A DNA stretch of 64,000 bases from Acidobacteriota bacterium (GCA_019351995.1 JABBOD010000005.1:24841-88840), one strand, 5' to 3'. Numbered from the stretch's first letter, positions 51,320-61,247 are shown. Notes: generated by a model not told the origin, from the letters alone. Translations and numbers: made by a program.

Positions 51320-53812
51320 ATGCGCAGGCTGCAACGGCGGGTCAGGGGCATGCTCCGCGCGAGTTGGCGCGAGGCGAATGCCATCCTGCGCGCGGTGTGG
51401 GCGCGGTCCCCGATCACGAAACGTTCGGTTCTGTACGAGTCCTTTGCGGGCAACGGGGCCCTCTGCAATCCCGAAGCGATTTTTCGGCACCTCCTGAACT
51501 CACCCGACATGGCCGACCTCCATCACACCTGGGTGCTCAACCGGTCTGGCGGATTCCCCGCGTTCCGCGCAGAGTTCGCCCGAAATCGGCGCGTGCGCTT
51601 CGTTCGGCGCGGGACTCCGGCCTACTTTCGCGCGCTGGCAACCCGCGAGTACCTGGTGAACAACGCCACATTCCCACCCGAGTTCGCGAAACGTGACGGG
51701 CAGATCTACCTGAACACCTGGCACGGCACACCCCTCAAACGAATGGGTTACGACCTCCCGCGCGGAGGCGCACTCGAGGCCGCGAACACGATGCGGAACT
51801 TCCTCTGTGCCGATTTCCTGCTGTCGCAGAACGACTTCATGACGCGGCAGATGTATGAACAGGCCTACCGTCTGCTGGGCGTCTTTGCGGGCAAGGTGCT
51901 GCAGGAGGGGTATCCGCGTCTGGACAGACAGCAGCTCGACCTCGACCAGCGGGCGACCGTCGAGGCGCAACTGGCACGCGCGGGGATCTCGCTCGCCGGC
52001 CGTCAACTCGTGCTCTACGCCCCGACATGGCGAGGGACCGACTTCGCGTCCCCCGACGACACGTCGGCCCAGATCGTGGCGACCGCTCAACGCCTGCAGC
52101 AACTCCTCGGCAGCGATCGATTCGTCGTCGCCCTGAAGGCCCATCAGGCGCTGCACGATCGAGTTGCCAGGCATCCGGATGGCGGCTCGCTTCTCGTGCC
52201 CAACGACATCCCGACAAATGTGGTTCTGGGGATCACCGACGCTCTCGTCACCGACTACTCGTCCATTTTCTTCGACTTCCTCCCTCTGCCGGGACCGATC
52301 GTCTTCTTCGCCGAGGATCGGATGGACTACTCGCGGGTCCGCGGCACCTATTTCGCCGCGGAGGACCTGCCCGGGCCGGTCTGCACCGAGCTCGAGATGG
52401 TCGCGGACGCGATCACCGGGTTCCACCCGATGGCATCGGAGTTCGGGCGGAAGCGGGAGGAATGGAGAACTCGTTTCGCGGGGAAGGCGGACGGCGAGGC
52501 ATCGCGCCGCGTCGCCGACGTCGTCTTCCGCGGCCGGCCGGCCGGCCCCGACACCGTCTCCTGTGTTCCGACAGCGCGGAGCTCGATCCTCCTGCATCTC
52601 GGCTCACTGCGTTCCAACGGCATCACCTCCGCGGCGCTCAATCTCCTCGGCGCACTCGACACCCCCGACGTCGACGTGTCCGTCGTCTTCGCGCGCCCCG
52701 TCGGAGAGGGGCAAGCAGCGCACAACCAGCGACGAATCCCGCCCCATGTTCGCCAGTTCATCCGCGTGCCGCAGGCGGAAAGCAGACTGGGTCGCGTCCG
52801 GCGACGGTTGTCATTCTTCCTCTCACAGAATCCGCGCCGCGCCGCCGCGGTCCGCACGAGTCGCGGCTGGTCCGCACAGTGGACGTGGTGCTTCGGCGAC
52901 GTCTCGTTCGACCACATCATCGACTTCGACGGATACGGGCCATTCTGGGCGAACCTGCTCCTCCGCGGACCGTCACGCACCCATTCGATCTGGCTGCACA
53001 ACGACATGGCGTCCGAACAACACCGGATCGTCTCGGGCCGGCAGCGCCTCCGCCGATCGCTCGGCGCCGTCTTTGCGCTCTATCCGCAGTTCGATCACCT
53101 CGTCTCCGTATCGCCCGCACTCGCCGAACTCAATCGGCTCTCGCTCGCGAACCGACTCGGAATCGATCCCGCCACTTTCGTCGCGGCGAGAAACATCATC
53201 GACGGCGACCACGTCATCGCGGCGTCGCACGAGGAAATCCAGGCGCCCGAATCGAATCCCGATGCGGCGCCCCCCTGGTGGCCCGAGCTGACCAACCCGC
53301 AGCGACGGGAGACCTGGTTCGTCACGGTGGGACGACTCTCGACGGAGAAGAATCATGCGCGCCTGATTCGAGCGTTCGCGCGGGTCCACCGGGAACGCCC
53401 AGACGCCAGACTCCTGATCGTCGGTGACGGGCCACTCCGCAGTGAGCTCGTCGAACTCGCCGATGGTCGGGGCGTGGCCGGCAGCGTGATCTTCGCCGGC
53501 TATCTGCCCAACCCCTTCCCTGCCGTCTCCCTGGCCGATTGTTTCGTCATCTCGAGCGACCACGAGGGGCAACCGATGGTCATCATGGAAGCGGCGATCT
53601 TGGGACTCCCGATCATCTCGGTCAACTTCGCCACGGTGCGCGACGCCCTCCCCCCCGGCTCGATTCACGTCGTCGATCGAACCGATGACGCCCTGGCCCA
53701 GGGAATGCTGGACTTCCTCCAGGCGCCTGACACGCCCGTCAGCTTCGACTTCACGGCCTACAACGTCGTCGCACTGGCCGAGTTCCGATCGGCAGCAGCA
53801 ATCCCGTCGTGA
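51320..53812 (+). CDS. CDP-glycerol glycerophosphotransferase (TagF-like) fused to a GT4 glycosyltransferase
   Basis: An 830-residue fusion. Residues 1-400 match the CDP-glycerol glycerophosphotransferase family (YLNTWHGTPLKRMGYDL near residue 133, then PTWRGTDF, and VTDYSSIFFDFL), which builds poly(glycerol-phosphate). Residues 420-830 form a GT4 glycosyltransferase (VTVGRLSTEKNHARLI, LLIVGDGPLRSEL, SSDHEGQPMVIMEA). One polypeptide would both extend teichoic-acid backbone and add a sugar. ATG at 51320 has AAGGGG upstream. It ends the surface-polymer operon. Confidence 0.88.
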   Translation: MRRLQRRVRGMLRASWREANAILRAVWARSPITKRSVLYESFAGNGALCNPEAIFRHLLNSPDMADLHHTWVLNRSGGFPAFRAEFARNRRVRFVRRGTPAYFRALATREYLVNNATFPPEFAKRDGQIYLNTWHGTPLKRMGYDLPRGGALEAANTMRNFLCADFLLSQNDFMTRQMYEQAYRLLGVFAGKVLQEGYPRLDRQQLDLDQRATVEAQLARAGISLAGRQLVLYAPTWRGTDFASPDDTSAQIVATAQRLQQLLGSDRFVVALKAHQALHDRVARHPDGGSLLVPNDIPTNVVLGITDALVTDYSSIFFDFLPLPGPIVFFAEDRMDYSRVRGTYFAAEDLPGPVCTELEMVADAITGFHPMASEFGRKREEWRTRFAGKADGEASRRVADVVFRGRPAGPDTVSCVPTARSSILLHLGSLRSNGITSAALNLLGALDTPDVDVSVVFARPVGEGQAAHNQRRIPPHVRQFIRVPQAESRLGRVRRRLSFFLSQNPRRAAAVRTSRGWSAQWTWCFGDVSFDHIIDFDGYGPFWANLLLRGPSRTHSIWLHNDMASEQHRIVSGRQRLRRSLGAVFALYPQFDHLVSVSPALAELNRLSLANRLGIDPATFVAARNIIDGDHVIAASHEEIQAPESNPDAAPPWWPELTNPQRRETWFVTVGRLSTEKNHARLIRAFARVHRERPDARLLIVGDGPLRSELVELADGRGVAGSVIFAGYLPNPFPAVSLADCFVISSDHEGQPMVIMEAAILGLPIISVNFATVRDALPPGSIHVVDRTDDALAQGMLDFLQAPDTPVSFDFTAYNVVALAEFRSAAAIPS

Positions 53813-53834
53813 TCGGTGTCGAGCGAGCGGCCAG

Positions 53835-55322
53835 TCACGGAGCGACGCCGGGCGCGACGAGTCCGAGACGGGGGTAGAGGACGGTGTAGCCCTCGGCGAG
53901 TCCGCCATTGAGCGCGCCCAGGACATGCCCGCCGTTGAGCACCTCGAAGTAGGTGGTCTTCCACTTCGCCGCCGCGGCATCCGCCGTGACAGCGATCGCT
54001 TCGCGCCGGTACTGGTAGTCGTTCGAGCCGACGGTGAAGATCCCGACCGTGTCGGGGTAGCTGCCGTGCGGCAGGATGTTCTGCGGCCACGTCGCCTGAT
54101 AGGCGGCGGTGTCGCCGTGGAAGACACTCTGCAGCGTAGCCGCCGCCCGGTCAGCGCCCGGGTACTGCTCGCCAGAGATGTCGAGGACGTTCCCCCAGAC
54201 GGCCGGATACTTCGCCCCGAACGAGAGAGCGCACTCGCCGCCGTTGGAGTAACCGGCGATCGTCCAATGGGCCGGGTCCTGGAGAACGTGGAGGTGGGTG
54301 CGCGCCCACTCGACAACATCGCCTTCGATGTAGGTTTCGGCGTTCCCGTAGCGAGCGGTGTTGAGGCAGAGCGGATCGACCGCCGGGTTGCCGATCTGAT
54401 CGGCGACCAAGACGATCGGGGCAAGTCCATCGTGGCGCGCGGCGAACCGATCGAGCACCGCTTGCGTGAACGACGGGTCCGGGTTGCCCGGCTGGCCCAT
54501 CATCATGACCACCAGCGGAAGGGCGGGTGGGTTCGGGACCAGGGCCGCGGGCGGAAGGTACAGCCCCGCCGGCCTGGCGCTGAAATGCGAGAGGGTGTTG
54601 GGGATGACAACCTGGCCGACCGTTCCTGCCGAGGGCATCCCCGCCGGCGCATGCCAGTTCGCCCAGAGAGCGCCCCCCGCTCGAACGCTCGGAGTCGCCG
54701 ACGGGGTGGGTCGTGGCGTGACGGCGGGAAGAGTGATCGTCTTCTGCGTCGAGATGCCGACGAACGCACCCAGGGTGGGATTGAGGCCGAAGTCAGCGTT
54801 GATCCCGACGGTCCCGGCGACGACGAACACCACGATCGCGGCCGCGGCGCCGAGCCGCCGCAACCAACTCGCCGACCAGAAGCTCGCGATGGCGAGGCCG
54901 GTGGCCGCGAACGTCACGATCGCCCAGAGAGACGTCGTCAGGCTCAACTGCACCCCGAACGCAACGGTGACCGCCACGATCCAGAGCACCACCACCGCGA
55001 CGATCGCCCCACCCACGGTCGCCGCCGTCGCGACGAGCGCTCGGCGGCGGGTCCACCGGCGGGCGACGAGGAAGATCACGGCCAGGGCCCCGAGGAGGGC
55101 GACGACGACAGGCACGGCGCCGTCGACGATCCGCGTCCGCAGGAGCATGTCCGCTACCGGCGACATGTTCGGTTGGGTCCAGCGGAGCGTGCCCAGGGAG
55201 ACCCCGACCAGCACGATCAAGGCCAGCCCGACAGCGGTGAGCACGGCGGGCAGCCGCCGAGCACGCGGACGGGAGACCGGAGCCGGTGCGCCTGTTGCGG
55301 CCGGCGGCTTGGGGGTGTCCAT
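53835..55322 (-). CDS. Membrane-anchored alpha/beta-hydrolase-fold esterase
   Basis: A 495-residue protein: four N-terminal hydrophobic spans (residues 20-170), a short Pro/Thr linker, then an esterase-D-like domain with nucleophile Ser in IAGYSNGGECALSFGAKY near residue 357 and catalytic His in NGGHVLGALNGG. The fold matches bacterial antigen-85/esterase-type enzymes acting outside the membrane. Substrate unknown; a role in modifying surface polymers is plausible given the neighbouring operon. ATG at 55322 has AGGAG nine bases upstream. Confidence 0.86.
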   Translation of the reverse strand: MDTPKPPAATGAPAPVSRPRARRLPAVLTAVGLALIVLVGVSLGTLRWTQPNMSPVADMLLRTRIVDGAVPVVVALLGALAVIFLVARRWTRRRALVATAATVGGAIVAVVVLWIVAVTVAFGVQLSLTTSLWAIVTFAATGLAIASFWSASWLRRLGAAAAIVVFVVAGTVGINADFGLNPTLGAFVGISTQKTITLPAVTPRPTPSATPSVRAGGALWANWHAPAGMPSAGTVGQVVIPNTLSHFSARPAGLYLPPAALVPNPPALPLVVMMMGQPGNPDPSFTQAVLDRFAARHDGLAPIVLVADQIGNPAVDPLCLNTARYGNAETYIEGDVVEWARTHLHVLQDPAHWTIAGYSNGGECALSFGAKYPAVWGNVLDISGEQYPGADRAAATLQSVFHGDTAAYQATWPQNILPHGSYPDTVGIFTVGSNDYQYRREAIAVTADAAAAKWKTTYFEVLNGGHVLGALNGGLAEGYTVLYPRLGLVAPGVAP

Positions 55323-55749
55323 CGGGGTCGTCTCCTGCGGTGGCGGGTGCTGGGGGTGTGCGCACGACAAGTCCCGGGTACCGCGGGACGACTAAACAAG
55401 TGGAGGACTCAGGAAATCGAACCCGATCAAGCGCCCCGATAGGCGCGTCCCCCGTGGGCTGCACCCGACCCTATCAAGCTGTTTCGCGCGTTAGCTGAAC
55501 TTGCCCCTCGAACGCGACGAGCCGCTCGACGACGCCGTCCAGCTCAGACGACTGAACCGTCGGCGCGCGAAACATCGAGGGGACCGACGTCGACCTCGTC
55601 GAGTCACCCACCGGCGACAGAAGGCGCCACTCGACTGGCCACGCTCCTGGCGGGCGCCCCGAGCAGCACATCCTTCGATACGGCAACGGATATCTGAGCG
55701 AGGCCGATTCCGGATCAATCGATCGACGGCCACGCCCGCGTGGCGGCGC
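55323..55749. other. 427-bp region without a confident gene
   Basis: Between the esterase and acyl-CoA ligase genes I find no convincing coding frame. Frames of 60-84 codons exist on both strands but without ribosome binding sites or recognisable motifs. A near-palindrome GTCCCGGGTACCGCGGGAC at 55371-55389 sits before the esterase start and could be an operator. The rest may be a decayed gene. Confidence 0.5.
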
Positions 55750-57339
55750 TCATGACGGGGTCGCCAGGAGGCGCAGATCCTTGCGGAGGATCTTGCCGGA
55801 GGAGGACTTCGGAATGGTGTCGATCATCTCGACCTGCCTCACCTTCTTGTACGGGGCGACGTGCTCGGCAACGAATGCGATCACCTCGGCTTCGGTGAGT
55901 TCGACAGCGGGTTGCAGCACGACGAATGCCTTCGGAACTTCTTCGCCCTCGGCATCCGCGACTCCGACGACGGCCGCGTCGGCGATCAGCGGATGCGACA
56001 ACAGGAGCGCCTCCAACTCTGCCGGGGCCACCTGGTAGCCCTTGTACTTGATGAGTTCCTTCAGCCGATCGACGATCGTCACGTAGCCCTCGGCGCTCAC
56101 CGTGGCGATGTCGCCGGTGCGCAGGAAGCCGTCGGGGGTCAGTGCCTCGCGGGTCGCCTCCTCGTTGCCGAGATATCCGACCATGATGTTCGGCCCGCGA
56201 CACAACAGCTCCCCCGGCTCGCTGACCCCTGACGTCGGGACCTCGATGTCGTCGCCGGTCATCGGGTCGACGAGGCGGCACTCCACGTTCGCAATGGCCA
56301 CACCGACCGATCCGAGCGGGGTCTCCGGTCGGGTCACGTCATGCACGTGGGAAACGGGGCTCATCTCCGTCATGCCGTATCCCTGGATCACGCGACAGGC
56401 CAGGCGCGTCGCCACCATGCCGGCCACCGCCTCGTCGAGCGGTGCCGCTCCCGACATGATCACCCGCAGGCTGGTCAGTTCGTACTCATCGACCACCGGA
56501 TGCTTGGCGAGCGCGAGAGCGATGGGCGGGGCGACGAACACGTAGCTGCAGCGCAGGTCCTGGATGATGCGCAAGAACTCGATCAGCTCGAACCGGGGCA
56601 TCGTCACCAGCGTCGCCCGGGCGGCGAGCGCCAGGTTGAGAAGAACGGTCATCCCGTAGATGTGGAAGAACGGCAGCACCGCGAGAACGACGTCATCGGC
56701 ACTCACCCCGATCTGCGGTCCGGCCTGCACCACGTTGGCGACCAGATTCCGGTGCGTGAGCATGACGCCTTTCGGTTTCGCCGTCGTGCCCGAGGAGTAC
56801 GGCAGCACCGCCACGTGCGTGACGGGGTCGAAGGAGACGTCAGGGGCCGGAAGGCGCTCCTCCAGCAGATCGGCGAACGAACGATGTCCGTCGGCCCCGT
56901 CCAGCACGAAGACCGCCTCCGACGGTAGGCCACGACGACGCGACGCCTCGAGTGCCTGCCCCAGGAGAGCGGTGACCGTCAGGACTCGGGTCGCCCCCGA
57001 ATCGGCCAGCTGGGAGGTGATGTCGTCTGCCGTCGCGAGCGCGTTGATCGTGGTCACCGTCGCACCGGATCGCAGGATGCCGTGGAATGCCGCCACGAAC
57101 ATCGGCGAGTTCGGGGAGTGCAGTGCCACCACGCTGCCCACCCCGATCCCGTCGGCCGCGAGCGCCCCGGCGACCGCGTCGATGCGGGCGATGAGCTCAC
57201 GGTAGGAGAGCTCGGCACCCGTTGCCCCGTCAGTGGTCGCCACGCTGTCGAGCTCATCCTCACGGATCGACCCGAACAGGAAGTCGTAGACGCTGAGGTT
57301 CGGAATCTCGACATCGGGGTAGGGGCTGCGAAAAACCAC
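55750..57339 (-). CDS. Acyl-CoA ligase, 4-coumarate-CoA ligase type
   Basis: A 529-residue member of the AMP-forming family: P-loop PYSSGTTAKPKGVMLTHRNL near residue 180, GYGMTEMSPVSH near residue 315, the hinge region GDIATVSAEGYVTIVDRLKELIKYKGYQV, and the C-terminal catalytic Lys in PKSSSGKILRKDL. Organisation matches fatty-acid or aromatic acid CoA ligases. GTG at 57339 has AAGGAG upstream. It follows the aldehyde dehydrogenase by 49 bp, suggesting that aldehydes are oxidised to acids and then activated as CoA esters. Confidence 0.9.
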   Translation of the reverse strand: MVFRSPYPDVEIPNLSVYDFLFGSIREDELDSVATTDGATGAELSYRELIARIDAVAGALAADGIGVGSVVALHSPNSPMFVAAFHGILRSGATVTTINALATADDITSQLADSGATRVLTVTALLGQALEASRRRGLPSEAVFVLDGADGHRSFADLLEERLPAPDVSFDPVTHVAVLPYSSGTTAKPKGVMLTHRNLVANVVQAGPQIGVSADDVVLAVLPFFHIYGMTVLLNLALAARATLVTMPRFELIEFLRIIQDLRCSYVFVAPPIALALAKHPVVDEYELTSLRVIMSGAAPLDEAVAGMVATRLACRVIQGYGMTEMSPVSHVHDVTRPETPLGSVGVAIANVECRLVDPMTGDDIEVPTSGVSEPGELLCRGPNIMVGYLGNEEATREALTPDGFLRTGDIATVSAEGYVTIVDRLKELIKYKGYQVAPAELEALLLSHPLIADAAVVGVADAEGEEVPKAFVVLQPAVELTEAEVIAFVAEHVAPYKKVRQVEMIDTIPKSSSGKILRKDLRLLATPS

Positions 57340-57388
57340 AGAGCTTCTCCTTCGGGGGTGGGGCGGTGAGCGTGAGAGAGCGTGACGG

Positions 57389-59149
57389 CTAGGCGCGGAA
57401 GGCCGACACGAAGATCCCGGGCATCTTGAGCCACGACGGCTTGGCGGCGAAGCCGGCGAGCAGCTCGCCCGTGCGCTGGGCGCTTCGCGCGGTCACGAAC
57501 CACGGCGGCTTCGGGAACAGGGCGAACTCGCCGTGCGCGAATGACCGGGGGAACGGTCGGAACGGACCCGTCACCACGGTGCGCTCCGGGGAGTCGATCA
57601 GCAGCGCGTTGTGGACGACGCCGATGCCCGACTGGACATCGTCGATGGTGTGCCCGGGGAACGCGCCCCAGGATGCCGTCGAGGTGAGGAACCCGACCCC
57701 GGTCCAGGCATTGATGGCGATCGTTCCGTATTCCAGTGCCGCAATGGCCTGCCGGAATCCCGCTCCGAGCTTCTTGATCACCGAGGGATCGGCAATCAGG
57801 TTCGCGCCCAGGGTGCCGAGGAAGTCGCGATTGACGGTCGCGACGGCGTCATCGAGGAACGCCTGGCCGGAGCCCGGCAACTCGATCACTCCGAGCACCG
57901 GCGAGAACGTCTCCGTCGTCTCGAGGTAGGTGGCATCGTCATCCGCCGTGATGTCGACCAGGAGTCGCGTGCCGGTCGCCAGCTTCTGCGCGTTCGGGTA
58001 GCACGCCGCCGCGTTCGAGACTCGGCCGTCGCTGCCCGGATACCAGGCCTTGCGGCCGGGGGTCCGCTCCAGCGCCGACCGCAACTCGGCGAGGAACTCC
58101 GCCTTCTGCGGCCAGTCGGCACTGAGCACCACGATCTGTCCGGCGATGCAGTTGTACCCGCCGTTATGCAGTCGCATGGTGGCAACGTGCTCGGCCTGGT
58201 AGCGGAGGTCCCGCTTCGTCCAGGTGCTCGGCAGCACGATGATCGGCGCAACGCCGCCGAGTTCACTGGTGATGGGCTTGCTGAGGAGCGGCGTCTTGGC
58301 CGCCTTGCGGGCGGCCCCGTCTGCCCCGGGGCCCCAGACCACCACGTCGTGCGTCGCCGCGCTGCCGGTGATGTGCACGTGACCAACGGACGGGTGGTGC
58401 GCGAGATAGCCGCCCTCCGCGGCACCTCCCTGCACGATACGAAGCATCTTCGCCGTCACCAGCGGTTCGAGCGCGGCGAGATAGACGTTCATCATGCCCG
58501 CCATGATCGGGTTCAGCTTCAGGATCACCGCACGGTTGTGCGCGACGATCTCGTAGAGCACGTCCAAGGGCGGGATCGACGTGATGTTGCCGGCCCCGAG
58601 AACGAGGCCGACCCCTCCGGATAGCTGCGGGGTCAGCTCGCCGAGGCCCGCCTTCTTCACCGCCTCGGCGGCGGTGACCCCGGGCTTGAGCCAGATCTCG
58701 GCGCGGAAGCCATGCAGCAGCAGGGCCTCGTATGCGGTGTGCGGGAGCACCGGAATCGTCACCCGGTTGCCGGGGGCGGTTCCCGTCGCGATCCCGGCGA
58801 TGGGCGACGTCCCGGCCGCCAGCGCCGCGACGGACTGCGCAAGGGTGCCGACGCCCGCAAGCGCCGCGTACGGCCCGGAGATCCATTCCTCTCCAACGAG
58901 CGGGGATCCGCTTTCCAGACCCTTGATGTCGCGAGCGGTGGTCGCCCAGCGCTGCGCGTGGGCCGCCATCGCGGCATGGGTCGCGCCGAGCAGGGCAGCG
59001 CGCTGCGCGAGCGGCATCGCTGCCCACCCCGCGGCCCCTTCGGCAAGGTCGGCCAGGGCCGCGTCGAGCGCGACGCGATCGGCATCCGCGAGAGCCGGGG
59101 AGCTCGTCGACGAGGGGACGGCCTGCGGGGATTTCGCTTCGAGCGTCAT
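57389..59149 (-). CDS. Aldehyde dehydrogenase family protein
   Basis: A 586-residue ALDH, longer than the usual 480-500 because of an extra N-terminal region. Catalytic Cys lies in NGGYNCIAGQ near residue 333 and the general base Glu in SELGGVAP near residue 297; HITGSAATHDVV is the cofactor motif. It oxidises an aldehyde with NAD(P). It is divergent from a PucR-type regulator and cotranscribed with the acyl-CoA ligase. Confidence 0.9.
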   Translation of the reverse strand: MTLEAKSPQAVPSSTSSPALADADRVALDAALADLAEGAAGWAAMPLAQRAALLGATHAAMAAHAQRWATTARDIKGLESGSPLVGEEWISGPYAALAGVGTLAQSVAALAAGTSPIAGIATGTAPGNRVTIPVLPHTAYEALLLHGFRAEIWLKPGVTAAEAVKKAGLGELTPQLSGGVGLVLGAGNITSIPPLDVLYEIVAHNRAVILKLNPIMAGMMNVYLAALEPLVTAKMLRIVQGGAAEGGYLAHHPSVGHVHITGSAATHDVVVWGPGADGAARKAAKTPLLSKPITSELGGVAPIIVLPSTWTKRDLRYQAEHVATMRLHNGGYNCIAGQIVVLSADWPQKAEFLAELRSALERTPGRKAWYPGSDGRVSNAAACYPNAQKLATGTRLLVDITADDDATYLETTETFSPVLGVIELPGSGQAFLDDAVATVNRDFLGTLGANLIADPSVIKKLGAGFRQAIAALEYGTIAINAWTGVGFLTSTASWGAFPGHTIDDVQSGIGVVHNALLIDSPERTVVTGPFRPFPRSFAHGEFALFPKPPWFVTARSAQRTGELLAGFAAKPSWLKMPGIFVSAFRA

Positions 59150-59233
59150 GGATCTCCTTTGATCGTGAGACTCAGTTTCGCCGCCAACGACGTGACATCA
59201 GATGGATGGTCGCCCCGACATCCGCGTCCGTCA

Positions 59234-59249
59234 TTGTGCAGCTGCACAA
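59234..59249. promoter_or_regulatory. Perfect palindrome, PucR-type operator
   Basis: TTGTGCAGCTGCACAA is a perfect 16-bp palindrome in the 133-bp gap between the aldehyde dehydrogenase and PucR-type genes. It lies where the -35 of the leaderless pucR promoter would be (-10 TAAAGT at 59271-59276). PucR-family operators often have this kind of symmetric ACAA ends. Confidence 0.7.
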
Positions 59250-59282
59250 CCGATCGGCCGACCTGGGGGCTAAAGTTCCTGC

Positions 59283-60506
59283 ATGCCCACTTCGAACAAT
59301 GCCGTTCGCGCGACCGCCGCACCGCTCGACGCCCGCAACGTGACGGCGGGGATCGATGCCGAGGCTCGCGCCCTCTTCACCGAGATGCTCGACTCCGTTG
59401 AGGTCATCTCCGCCCGGATCGTCGACCAGATCCTGAACGGCGAACACTCATACGCGGAGAGCACGCTCGAACTGTCCGTTCTCGAATCCGTGGTCACCGA
59501 GAACGTCGAAGCCATTCTGCTCGGCCTCTCCGGCAGCAATCGCTCCCTCGACGCGCCGCGTCGTGCGGGACGCGTGAAAGCGGCCTCCAACATTCCGATG
59601 GCTGGTCTCCTGCACGCCTACCGTCTCGCGGGCCTCCAGCTGTGGGAGGAGATGATGTCCCGATCGCAGGCCTCCGCTCGGTCTGAGGCGCTGCTGCGGG
59701 TTTCCTCCGCGGTGTGGGGGATCATCGACGAATACTCCTCCGCCGCGGCGGAGGCGTACCGGGAGGTCATCGACGATCTTGAACGGAAGGATCAGCAGGC
59801 GACGAGCGTCAAGTTGCTGAGCCTTCTCGAGGGCGAGGCGACGCCCAGCGACATCCCGCGCACGCTGCGCGCCCTGGGATTGCCGGAACACGCCACCTAT
59901 CTGGTTGTTGCGGCCGAGTTGAGCGGAACGGGCGACGACCCGATGCCGGGGATCGCGTCCCGACTGCGTGCGGCCGGCATCCCCTCGGCGTGGGCCACCT
60001 GGAAAGGCGAGTTCGTCGGCCTCGTCGGTTGCCCGGTGAACGCCGACACGGCGGTCGCCGTCCATGTCGTGGCCGAACTCGCGGCGGCCCGAATCGGCGT
60101 CAGCCGCAGCTTCGCGAGCTTGAAGGATGCCAGCGAGGCGGTCAATCAGGCGCGGCTGTCGATGCAGTGCATCCCCCACGGCGCAATGGCTGTGCACCGC
60201 TACGGGTCCGCGCCGCTGGACGTGCTCCTCGTGCGGGATCCGGTTTCGGCGGCGGAGATCCGTGGCACCGTGCTCGGCGCGCTGAAATCCATCGACCCGC
60301 GGGACGCCGCACTGCTGCTGGACACGTTGGAAGCCTGGTTCGCGGCGGACGGCTCGACGAGCGACGCGGCACGACTCATCCACTGCCATCGCAATACCGT
60401 TCTGCACCGACTCGCCAAGCTGTCACAGCTGACGGGGCGATCCGTCACGCGGCCGTCGGACGCGGCGGAGCTCTACACGGCCCTCCGCGCGGCACGACTC
60501 GGCTGA
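59283..60506 (+). CDS. PucR/CdaR-family transcriptional regulator
   Basis: A 407-residue regulator: an N-terminal helical part with [24 protein letters not shown], a central GGDEF-like (PucR) domain including [13 protein letters not shown], and the C-terminal helix-turn-helix [22 protein letters not shown] near residue 370. It likely regulates the divergent aldehyde dehydrogenase/acyl-CoA ligase genes and itself. ATG at 59283 is 6 nt after TAAAGT, so leaderless. Confidence 0.9.
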   Translation: MPTSNNAVRATAAPLDARNVTAGIDAEARALFTEMLDSVEVISARIVDQILNGEHSYAESTLELSVLESVVTENVEAILLGLSGSNRSLDAPRRAGRVKAASNIPMAGLLHAYRLAGLQLWEEMMSRSQASARSEALLRVSSAVWGIIDEYSSAAAEAYREVIDDLERKDQQATSVKLLSLLEGEATPSDIPRTLRALGLPEHATYLVVAAELSGTGDDPMPGIASRLRAAGIPSAWATWKGEFVGLVGCPVNADTAVAVHVVAELAAARIGVSRSFASLKDASEAVNQARLSMQCIPHGAMAVHRYGSAPLDVLLVRDPVSAAEIRGTVLGALKSIDPRDAALLLDTLEAWFAADGSTSDAARLIHCHRNTVLHRLAKLSQLTGRSVTRPSDAAELYTALRAARLG

Positions 60507-60562
60507 GCCGCGCGGCGCGTCGGGCAACCGGGAGCGGGCAGCGGCGCCGGTATCGTCACAGC

Positions 60563-61168
60563 GTGACCACTGCACGTGAGTTGATCGGGCGTCCGGCGAT
60601 CGTTTCCGCGTATCTCGCGCCCGTGCTGTTGATCGGCGGCACGGTCGTCGCCGGGGCCATGTCGCCCGGGTACGACCCCGTGCGACAGACCATCAGCGAG
60701 CTGGCCGCGGGGGATGCGCCAACCCGCGTGCTGATGACCGTCTTCTTCGTGCTGACCGGACTCTGCCATCTGGTCACCGTGACGTTCGCTCGCGGGATCG
60801 GCGTCTCGGGCAGGATCGCCTTTCTGATCGGCGCACTCGCCACCCTCGGCGTCGCCGCGTTCCCTCTGCCGAGCGTCGCGGGGAGTTCGGCAACCCACAC
60901 CGCCTTTGCGATGATCGGGTTCATCTTCTTGGCCGCCTGGCCGCTCCTCGGGATGCGGTTCCACGCCGCCTTCCCCTGGCTGGTCCGCCCGGCCGGATCG
61001 ATCATCGGGACCGCGATCCTCACGGTCATCTGCGTGTGGTTTCTCATCATCTGGAGTTCGCATTCCTCGCCGGAGGTCGGCCTCGTTGAACGCGTCGCCG
61101 CCGACGCGGAGTCACTCTGGCCCGCCGTCGTGGCGACCGCGCTGTTCCGCCGCGCTCGGCTGCTCTGA
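60563..61168 (+). CDS. DUF998 family membrane protein
   Basis: A 201-residue protein with six hydrophobic segments. The N-terminal MSPGYDPVRQTISELAAGD and HTAFAMIGFIFLAAWPLLG are typical of DUF998. Function unknown. GTG at 60563 follows TATCGT (60551-60556) by 6 nt, another leaderless start. Confidence 0.83.
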   Translation: MTTARELIGRPAIVSAYLAPVLLIGGTVVAGAMSPGYDPVRQTISELAAGDAPTRVLMTVFFVLTGLCHLVTVTFARGIGVSGRIAFLIGALATLGVAAFPLPSVAGSSATHTAFAMIGFIFLAAWPLLGMRFHAAFPWLVRPAGSIIGTAILTVICVWFLIIWSSHSSPEVGLVERVAADAESLWPAVVATALFRRARLL

Positions 61169-61212
61169 GGTCCGTTCGCTCTCGCTCCCGACGCGGTGCA
61201 CGCCACGAACTA

Positions 61213-61230
61213 ATTTGATATATATCAAAT
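61213..61230. promoter_or_regulatory. ArsR-type operator upstream of ars operon
   Basis: ATTTGATATATATCAAAT is a perfect 18-bp palindrome whose TTGATA (61215-61220) also serves as the -35 of a promoter with GATACT (61237-61242) 16 bp away. The ATG of arsR lies 5 nt further on. This is the classic place and sequence type for an ArsR/SmtB repressor operator. Confidence 0.85.
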
Positions 61231-61247
61231 CGGTGCGATACTGGGCT

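Noticed and set aside
55406..55430. tRNA-like T-loop (GGGTTCGATTTCC on the minus strand)
   Set aside because: The flanking bases do not form a T-stem or an acceptor stem, so it is neither a tRNA nor a clear tRNA fragment.
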